Positions 56,350 through 64,000 of a stretch of DNA of 64,000 nt are shown here, piece after piece. Numbering within the stretch: position 1 is the first letter of the stretch; each line of letters starts with the position of its first letter. This DNA comes from Helicoverpa zea. Taxonomy: Eukaryota > Arthropoda > Insecta > Lepidoptera > Noctuidae. The translations under genes and the position numbers were made by a program. The notes under the pieces are model-generated. The model was not told where the DNA came from and did not search any database. It was given only the letters and a program-made list of their open reading frames with translations. The stretch is from NCBI RefSeq assembly GCF_022581195.2, contig NC_061470.1:2914001-2978000 (forward strand), written 5' to 3'.

Positions 56350-59300
56350 GAATTATATTCTTAATCACGTTTGTATCTTAGCTTCATAGCTTGATTATTA
56401 TTACACTAGACACCGACCAGCTCCAGGCTAGGCGGTCATGTATGCCTTTGGTGACAAATCTATCATTATCACTACATAGATATATATTAGCCGTGTAGCG
56501 ACGGCTTAAGAATACACATGTCGCTACCCCCTTCTTCCAGTGGGTGTCGTAGAAGTCGACTAATGGAGAAAATTGCACCGAACACCAGTGCGAGAGAAGG
56601 AAAACTCGGAAAAAAACCCTCTATCAACCCGTCTGGCCAGCGTGATAGCAGTAGGCTATATTCCTCTAATGTGCAGAACAAAAAAGCCACGGCCCCTAGT
56701 TCCCGGCAGTCCCGCTATTCCCGGTCACGGTGGCGACCGTGGTTACGGTGGGACAGGGGGTGCGAAGAATCTCCGGGTTACGGGAGGCCACCAAACACAA
56801 CTGACTCTTGCGACGTACAACGGCCGCACGCTACGGCTTGACTCGCATCTGGCGCAACTCGAGGTGGAACTTGGGAAGATTAGGTGGCACATATTAGGGT
56901 TATGTGAAGTTCGAAGAGAGGGGGAGGACACCATAACCCTCGAATCAGGTCACCTAATGTACTTCCGAGAGGGAGACCAACAATCCCAAGGTGGCGTTGG
57001 GTTTCTGGTTAATAAGTCCCTAGCTGATAACGTTGTGGAGGTGTCTAGTGTGTCGAACAGGGTAGCGTACCTTATCATAAAGCTCACCGACAGGTATAGC
57101 CTCAAGGTAGTGCAAGTGTACGCACGGACCTCGACACATTCAGACGATGAAGTGGAGGATATGTTTGATGATATATCAAGGGCCCTCCACTTCACTACAA
57201 AGACCCATTACACCGTTGTCATGGGGGACTTTAACGCTAAAGTGGGAGTACAGATTTGCGGCGAATCGGCAGTAGGATCCCATGGATTTGGAAGCAGGAA
57301 TCATAGGGGGCAAATGCTCGTCAACTTCCTTGAACGCGAGGGGCTCTTTTTGATGAACTCCTTTTTCAAAAAGCAGCCCCAAAGGAAGTGGACGTGGCAA
57401 AGCCCCGACACTATGACTAAAAATGAGATTGACTTCATCATGACGAACAAGAAGCACATATTCAGAGACGTCTCCGTGATCAATAGGTTTAATACCGGTA
57501 GCGATCACCGACTTGTCCGAGGCTCTCTGAATATCAACTTCAAGGCCGAACGTTTCCGTCTGATGAAGGCCAGGTTCCGACCAACACTGCTCCAAACCAT
57601 GACAGGATCCGAAACGTTCCAGTCAAATCTGGAGAACCGATTTGCCGCCGTGGAAACCACAACAGACGTTAACCAGAACCACGAATATGTGGTTCGGATC
57701 CTCAGGGAGGAAGGTTCGAGATTCTGTAACATGCAGCGTAAGGGCAAGAAATCAAAGCTTTCGGAAGAGACATTAGGGCTTATGAAGAAACGACGTGAAA
57801 ACCCGCCTGTCACTTCGTCAGCTAAGCGGGCTCTAAACCAAGAGATCAACAAGCACGTACGATGCGACCTCCGGTGCTCCAATACTCTTGACATTGAAAG
57901 AGCAATTGAGCTGAATCGGGGGTCAAAGGTGTTCGTACAATCTCTTGGAAGAAGCCACTTGACGAAGCTGACCACAACAAGTGGAGAAGTCGTTTCTTCG
58001 GTGCCGGCAGTCCTTTCGGAAGTTGAAAATTTCTATGGCCGGTTATACGCATCGCATGCATCTCGACCTGATCCCGGAAATGAGGATTCTAGAGCCACAT
58101 TAACACGCCATTTCACCGAAGACCTGCCAGAAGTCAGCAGTGGCGAAATCGAGATCGCTCTGAGACAGCTCAAAAATGGAAAAGCCCCTGGCGAGGATGG
58201 CATTACAACAGAGCTTTTAAAAGCAGGAGGTAAGCCCGTACTGGGGGAGCTCCAGAAGCTTTTTAATGCCGTCCTGTTTGAAGGGAGAACTCCAGAGGCG
58301 TGGAGTAGGAGTGTTGTCGTCCTGTTCTTCAAAAAGGGAGACAAAACCCAGTTGAAGAACTATCGACCCATTTCCCTCCTAAGCCACGTATATAAGCTGT
58401 TCTCAAGAGTGATCACGAACCGACTTGCGCGAAGACTCGACGAATTCCAACCACCGGAGCAGGCTGGGTTTCGGAGCGGATACGGCACTATAGACCACAT
58501 CCACACAGTGCGGCAGATTATACAGAAGACCGAAGAGTATAATCAGCCCCTGTGTCTAGCATTTGTGGACTATGAGAAGGCCTTTGACTCGGTTGAAATC
58601 TGGTCTGTTCTGGAGTCCCTGCAGCGTTGTCAAGTAGATTGGCGATACATCCAAGTGATGAGATGTCTCTACGAAGCCGCTACAATGTCCGTCCAAGTAC
58701 AGAATCAGCAAACAAGGCCCATACCGTTGCATCGAGGAGTGAGACAAGGGGATGTTATTTCCCCGAAACTGTTCACTAATGCAATGGAGGATATGTTCAA
58801 AACGCTGAACTGGAAAGGACGCGGCATCAACATCAATGGCGAACACATCTCTCACTTGCGATTTGCTGACGATATCGTCATCATGGCGGAAACGCTGCAG
58901 GACCTACAACAGATGCTGAACGACCTGGCTGAATCTTCTCTACGCATCGGCCTACGGATGAACTTGGACAAAACCAAGGTCATGTTCAATGAACATGTTC
59001 TACCGGAACCGATTGCGATACACGGCGCCGTTCTCGAAGTTGTTCGGAAATATGTATACCTCGGGCAGACATTGCAGTTAGGTAGAAACAACTTTGAGGA
59101 CGAGGTGAATAGGAGAATTCAGTTGGGTTGGGCTGCATTTGGGAAGCTACGTCGAGTCCTAACATCGTCGATCCCACAGTGCCTAAAGACAAAAGTCTTT
59201 AATCAGTGCGTCCTACCTGTCATGACTTACGGAGCCGAAACGTGGACACTGACGGTACGGCTGGTCCACAAGTTTAAAGTCGCTCAGCGGGCTATGGAAA

Positions 59301-61465
59301 GGGCTATGCTCGGCGTTTCTCTGAGGGATCGCATCAGAAATGAGGTAATCCGTCAGAGAACCAAGGTCATCGACATAGCCTATCGAATCAGCAAGCTGAA
59401 GTGGCAGTGGGCTGGCCATATTAGCCGAAGAACCGATAACCGTTGGGGTAAACGAGTTCTAGAGTGGAGACCGCGCCTCGGCAAACGTAGTGTAGGACGT
59501 CCTCAGGCACGGTGGAGTGATGACTTGCGCAAGACGGCTGGCAGGAGCTGGATGCGAGAAGCCGAAAATCGATCTCAGTGGCGTGCACTTGGAGAGGCCT
59601 ATGTCCAGCAGTGGACTGCGATAGGCTGATGATGAGATAAATATTTAAGTACATAGGTACGTTGATGAAATAAAAATTATTATTGCTATCAGATTAAGAG
59701 CTGTTTTAAGATTACACTGTCACCATTAAATATAAGGCGTCGTCCTAATTGACAGCGATTGTACGATGACACGATGCGTTCTCGTCGTTCGATGAGTTCA
59801 AACATACAGATTTCATCAGAGTGTCCTATTTGAACCTCGCAAGTGAGATAGTGAGATCGTGAGATGAAAAACGCATCGCGCCATCGTGCGATCGCTGCCA
59901 ATTAGGACGACGCCTATGTGCTGATTAGAAATCGCACTAATTCAACCTTACAAAAAACTATGCAATAACTATGTTTTATCCAAAAAAATTAAGAAATAAA
60001 AGTGTAGTTAAGGAAAGGAATCAGCTATGCTACAGAGGATCCATAACAAAGGATTAAAGCTTAACTTTGAAAAACAGAAGATTATATAGCAAACGTTGAT
60101 AATACTGCTGATTCTAGCTTTTATAAAAATCTGTATGCATAATTAGCTAAATAAACTAAACTACTAGTCTTAAGTAAACTATAAATCTTATGTTACACTA
60201 AAATTTTCAAAATGTTTTAAAATTTAGACCCATTCTTTTTCTATTACAACTTTATCCCAACTGTCAAGATACTGTGACATTGACTGAACAACATGCCAAG
60301 ATTTCCAGTTCCCAAATATAAATATAACATTGAACTATGTTTCTATGCAAATTGGTCAAGTCCAAGGTTTTGTGACAAAGATAATAATACAAGAACAAAC
60401 GTCACCGGACAATTGTAATCAGAAAAGCCTTTTATAATTTCAGATTAGCATAACACTAGGTAAGAACTGATAAATATTGCATGTACGATAAGGTTTATCT
60501 CGACCTTATTCCGGTTAAGGTGAAGGAAAACATCTCGAAGATACCTGGACTATAAAGTCTGAAATCACCAACCCGCATTGAGCAAGTGTGGTGATTAACG
60601 CTCACTCCTTCTCCGTGTGAGAGGAGGCCTGTGTACCCAAAAGTGAGACGATAAAAAGGCTGTGACGATTCCGATTAAAGTCCTTAGGTTTAAAAAACAT
60701 CATTTTTCATGAGAAAATAATTCCTCATCATCAACTTTGTTGGGGTCGGCTTCCAGTCTAACTAGATGGAGCAATTACCAGTCTTTTACTTGGCTGCTGC
60801 CTATCTGATTTCTTCAACCCAGTTGCCTCAGCCTGAGGGTCAGCCCGATACTTGGAATTATTGTGAGATTACCTGGTTTCTGACTACTTAAGATGTTCAA
60901 ATGTCAGCTGTGACCCACCAATTTAATGTGCCATCCAAAACACAGAGAAAATCGTCATGATAGACGAAATGGCTTAATCGGAAAATGATACTTACCCAGA
61001 AACTCCAACTTGAGAACATAGTTGATAGTATTTATTTGAACGATTCGCATTAAATTATAGTACTTATAGAAGACGAAAGAATCCTGATTATAATCAAAAA
61101 CTGCGCTCTCAGTGAGGTAATTAGTAGACCTAAGTAATCTAAGTAGGCACCTATATTTAGTAAATTCTAATAGATCTTTAGTAAATTATAAAGCTAAGGT
61201 TTGTTTGTTTTCTCGCACACACTAATCTCAGTAATTCAAATTTAAAAAAATCTTTTAGTCTTAGGTAACTCCACAATCAACACAGGCAGTTAGATCTTTA
61301 ATCCGGATATAAGGAGAAATTGCAGATGAGAAAGCAGATAGAAGATAGGATGCAGATAAAGCCTTAAAAGACTTAATAAACAAACCAGTACTTACCCAAA
61401 GCATTGACGAAATCCTCAAAGTTCTCCTGCTTCTCAAACTTGTATTCCTTGCCAAAGAATGCCAT
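54684..61465 (-). CDS. Fatty-acid-binding protein (FABP cluster, gene 6; most diverged member)
   Basis: Exons 61465-61396, 55865-55702, 55286-55176 and 54737-54684 (70/164/111/54 nt; phases 1,0,0) give 132 residues. Signature: MAFFGKEYKFEKQENFEDF. Exon 2 encodes LTPEQTQGYLTYTPTLKF and GVEFDDNNANRH, exon 3 starts CKTTYTVAGDTITQV, and the C-terminus ARRYYKA has Arg-x-Tyr. It differs from genes 1-5 in the lengths of exons 2, 3 and 4 and in the ALG/LTP hinge, so it is the outgroup of the cluster or a distinct subfamily. A Cys opens exon 3. Intron 1 is 5.5 kb because it carries a full-length RTE element, a MITE and SINE pieces. Correct splicing across it is assumed from the matching phase and signature. 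Confidence 0.9.
56239..56350. repeat. Simple repeats: (ATTGTT)n-like and (AT)n
   Basis: TATTGCTATTGTTATTG repeats at 56239-56281 and an AT dinucleotide run at about 56305-56347, close to the 5' side of the RTE insertion in FABP6 intron 1. Confidence 0.85.
56396..59640 (+). mobile_element. Full-length RTE-clade non-LTR retrotransposon
   Basis: One frame is open from 56573 (a TTG codon) to the TGA at 59627-59629. The first in-frame ATG is at 56669, giving about 986 residues. An apurinic-type endonuclease follows (LTLATYNGRTLRLDSH, GLCEVRREG, VVMGDFNAKVG, GSDHRLVRGS). Then the reverse transcriptase (LKNGKAPGEDGITTELLK, YRPISLLSHVYKLFSRV, LAFVDYEKAFDSV, GVRQGDVISPKLF, LRFADDIVIMAE with FADD). 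The C-terminal region reads YGAETWTLTVRLVHKF and ends YVQQWTAIG. The element ends in a short GATGATGAG tail. The 5' UTR has a CGTGTAGCGACGGCTTAAGA segment at about 56493; the 5' boundary is approximate and no target duplication was recognised. All recognisable catalytic motifs look intact, so it may be competent or recently inserted. It lies antisense to the FABP6 host gene. Confidence 0.9.
59736..59915. mobile_element. MITE with ~33-bp inverted ends in FABP6 intron 1
   Basis: The left end AGGCGTCGTCCTAATTGACA (then GCGATTGTACGATG) is mirrored by CATCGTGCGATCGCTG then CCAATTAGGACGACGCCT. The centre pairs imperfectly (ACGCATC / GATGCGT). Flanks read TATA on the left and ATG on the right, so the target duplication is unclear. 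It is non-coding. Confidence 0.8.
60515..60675 (+). repeat. SINE tail module in FABP6 intron 1
   Basis: AAGGTGAAGGAAAACATCTC, GTGTGGTGATTAACGCTCAC and TTCTCCGTGTGAGAGGAGGC form the same 3' module as in 35345-35640. The tRNA-like head is absent. Confidence 0.65.
60720..60960 (-). repeat. SINE family A fragment, inverted, in FABP6 intron 1
   Basis: TTTGTTGGGGTCGGCTTCCA, GATTTCTTCAACCCAGTTGC and GATGTTCAAATGTCAGCTGT form a diverged 3' portion of the family A SINE. Confidence 0.65.
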
Positions 61466-61525
61466 TTTAGACTGGTTTGAGGACTGGGATTCGCAAACTA
61501 AGACGTGAAGGGGGTCTGATAGACT

Positions 61526-61557
61526 GTTTTATAGTTGTTCTGTAATCCCCTGGATAA
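61526..61557 (-). promoter_or_regulatory. FABP6 core promoter: TATA box and TAATC/GATAA pair
   Basis: Minus-strand ACTATAAAAC lies at 61535-61526, about 65 bp before the ATG. Plus-strand TAATC is at 61543-61547 and GATAA at 61553-61557, 5 bp apart; a second GATAA starts at 61559. The module is kept even in this most diverged paralogue. Confidence 0.7.
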
Positions 61558-64000
61558 AGATAACAGTCTATTTACAGTGTGCAAGATAAGATTTATTGCA
61601 TCCCAATCTTAAGACGCCTGCGGTGTCCCTTTTATCTGCATCAACCTTTACACATTACCTACTTACCTTTGCTTGTCGAGTTTATACATAAAAATAAATA
61701 CTCTGCTTTGTATTTCTAAACAATGAATTTATTTTTGTTAGACTTTGGAACGAAGTTGCAAGTATCGGTACATAACGCTTCCATTCCTCTCTCCCCTGTC
61801 CTAATAATATTGAATCCCTTCTGATGTCGGCCTTGAAAGATCTATATCAGTACTGGCTTTTGTTCTTCCTCCTCATCTCCATCCATCTATATGATTACTT
61901 AATGATTTAGTCTATCCTTACTTATTGCATGCCCATCCCACAATACCCGCTGACCTACCATCTCCGGCATCCGGCATATCACTGCCTCTGCTGTCAATTT
62001 CAATACTGTATTATTTATTAGCATTCCATATATTTATTTATTTATACTTTTTGCACAATGTACAACTAGAAATAACATGGACACTGTAGGGCCCAGCTTA
62101 AATAAGTTGAAGAGTTTATCAGTAGCTCATTACAAAATTTTAATTAAATTTAACAATATTTTACTGAACAACAAAATGTGTCTCTCTTTAATGTATTAAT
62201 TCATCACTGTATCCTTTCATATTCCAATCATATTCCAAACATTGGTTTAAAGCATTATGTACCTTTCCAATGTTATAATTTTATTGCTGTTACAGTCACC
62301 ATGTCAAGAACACCTGTTATCATATTGCTAATAAGCGATCTATCTACAGTTTGTGTTTCTATATCTACGAGTATATCTTTGTTTATATCTGTTGCAACAT
62401 TACGTGGCTTACAGATATGGGGCTAATTCATTTTTGTACTAGATTGTTCTATAGATTTAGTGTTTTCTTGTGTTTGAGAGAAATTCTCTGATGCCCATTA
62501 TTTTGTAGTTTTCAACTAAGTAACACACTATAAAAGTGATGGAGTGGAGACCACGGACTAGCAAGCGCAGCGTAGGACGTCCACCAACGAAGTGGGTAGA
62601 CGACCTTATAAAGGTCGCCGGAAGACGCTGGATGCAGGTCGCTTCCAACAGGTATCTGTGGAGATCAAAGGGGGAAGCCTATGTTCAGCAGTGGACGTCC
62701 TATGGCTGAGATGATGATGATGACGATAAAGACACTATGTAAAGCTTGAGTGTTTCATGTCCTGCAGCGTCATCCTTTTTCATGGCGACTCAATCGAGTT
62801 TCATAAAGAAGTGAAATTACATTGTTCTGTTTGAAGCTGTTGTCAGTGGTACTTCGTCATCTGCTGAGTTGGGATACTGCAGTAAATGAGGAATCAATTT
62901 ATCACACAACCAATACAGGAAAGGATCGTGGCTCACTAAATCTTTACTTAAAAAGTCTAAAATAGTAAAAACAACAAGCGTGATGATTACTCATGATTAA
63001 GGCTCTATCCCTATTTATTTGAGAAGAGGCCTGTGCTCTGCATTGGGACGATAAAAAAGCCGGTGATGATAAAAATTGAAAGGAATTTTCCACGACCGAA
63101 CATTAATTATTACTCTAAGTTTATCTACAAAAGAAATTGTTATCAGTTGTTAACGTTTGAGACTGATATTGCTTAGATATTAGTTGTAGGATTTATCAGT
63201 TATATTATTGGGGGCAGGCAGGTGGATTTTATGCCAGTCATTTGCCTAGCCCGTTTCTAACCTAGTTTGGAAGAACGTCCTTCCCTTTTATTGGGCGTGG
63301 CTGAATGTCATATTGTAACATTGAAACTAAACTTTGTTCTTTGATTGATTTATTAAAATTCTAAATTCATCATCATCATTCTGCCCTTATTATATTTTTT
63401 TCTTGGCGTTGGCGTCTTCCAAATGGGTAATTTCCAGTCAGACTGATAGTAGCTAGGATAGCTTAGTTAGAAAACTGAAAAGTGGGTTGAAACCAGTTTT
63501 AGATGTAGTTCCCAAAAGTTTGTTGATCAAATTAGTACAGGGTCTTATACAAATGTAGTAACAGTTTTTGCTTCTTTCTGTGTTTTGATATCAGAAGATT
63601 ATTATCTTCATACAACGGTCAGCAATACTCATGATATTGATGACTGTTCAATTCACATTCCACGTGTCAAGAACCTAGCGCCACGTCGAGATAAGATATT
63701 GCCAATAAAATATACTAGCTTTTGTTAATAGTTTTACTTGTGATTTTAAAGTATCATAAAATTTTAACTTTAGGACTACACTTCTACAGCAGGGCCCACC
63801 AGGGCCAAGGCCCGCCTGGGCTGTGGGATTGTTCGAAAGAGTTATACTGGTACATAAAAGTTAAGAAGAAACATGGTAGGTTTTAGTCAGTAAGTGTCTG
63901 ACACTCCTTCACGGTGCACCCACAAGGGGAGGGATAATTTGATGATTCCCAAACTAAGTACCTACTTAAAAGCAAACAAACATACAGTGTGTATTTAATA
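61558..64000. other. Gene-free right flank upstream of the FABP cluster
   Basis: Besides the RTE tail at 62542-62725 and a family C repeat at about 63790-63950 (GTGGGATTGTTCGAAAGAGT, GTGTCTGACACTCCTTCACG), no coding exon with FABP or other recognisable motifs was seen. A SINE tail scrap (GAAGAGGCCTGTGCTCTGCA) lies near 63022. Confidence 0.5.
62542..62725 (+). mobile_element. 3' end of a second RTE subfamily (5'-truncated)
   Basis: The frame 62542-62709 reads EWRPRTSKRSVGRPPTKW, then VDDLIKVAGRRWMQ, then GEAYVQQWTSYG and a stop, aligning with the C-terminus of the full-length RTE (EWRPRLGKRSVGRPQARW, EAYVQQWTAIG) but clearly diverged. It ends with a (GAT)n tail. It is a separate RTE lineage. 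Confidence 0.85.

Noticed and set aside
56573..56668. TTG at 56573 as the true start of the RTE protein
   Set aside because: No reason to prefer TTG in an animal element; the first in-frame ATG is at 56669.
62178..62426. 82-codon plus frame in the right flank
   Set aside because: AT-rich hydrophobic frame with no exon-like context or domain.

Overview
The window is animal nuclear DNA, most probably from a moth (Lepidoptera; a noctuoid-like genome is plausible but not proven). Genes are split by GT-AG introns, the DNA between them is AT-rich, and it is packed with tRNA-derived SINEs, RTE- and Jockey/CR1-type LINE pieces, palindromic MITEs and Helitron-like fragments of the kinds usual in lepidopteran genomes. 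No prokaryotic features, rRNA, functional tRNA or CRISPR array are present.

Layout. (1) 1028-6192 (+): an intact seven-exon THAP-domain / P-element-type transposase gene (913 codons). (2) 7743-25730 (-): the DEAH-box RNA helicase DHX37/kurz. Nineteen exons were placed on consensus splice sites and total 1199 codons including the stop. Its introns hold an extraordinary 3.2-kb tandem array of about 19 copies of one coding exon (12089-15186), plus three other sites where pieces of kurz exons are duplicated. (3) 26320-28272 (+): a single-exon TFIIIC90/GTF3C4-like gene, head to head with kurz across 589 bp. (4) 30220-61465 (-): six tandem fatty-acid-binding-protein (FABP) genes, all in the same direction, each with four exons and intron phases 1,0,0. 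All six carry the same promoter arrangement: a TATA-like box about 55-65 bp upstream of the ATG and a TAATC-N4/5-GATAA pair (plus-strand reading) about 80-90 bp upstream. (5) 61466-64000: gene-free, repeat fragments only.

Mobile DNA has grown several introns. A full-length RTE retrotransposon with an uninterrupted endonuclease-reverse-transcriptase frame (56573-59629) sits in intron 1 of the sixth FABP gene. A 5'-truncated Jockey/CR1-type LINE sits in intron 3 of the first. Palindromic MITEs lie at 173-383, 19478-19630, 20218-20450, 21631-21754, 29233-29434, 34791-34963, 47737-48167 and 59736-59915.

How the genes relate: kurz (ribosome small-subunit processing) and the TFIIIC subunit (RNA polymerase III transcription of tRNA and 5S genes) are both growth-related housekeeping genes and could share a bidirectional promoter. 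The FABP block is a local gene family for intracellular lipid binding, probably under common GATA-type control. The item most worth a second look is the kurz exon array: the exon is 141 nt with phase 0 at both ends, so any number of intact copies could be spliced in without shifting the frame, and the 177-bp repeat unit is also open straight through its 36-bp intron.
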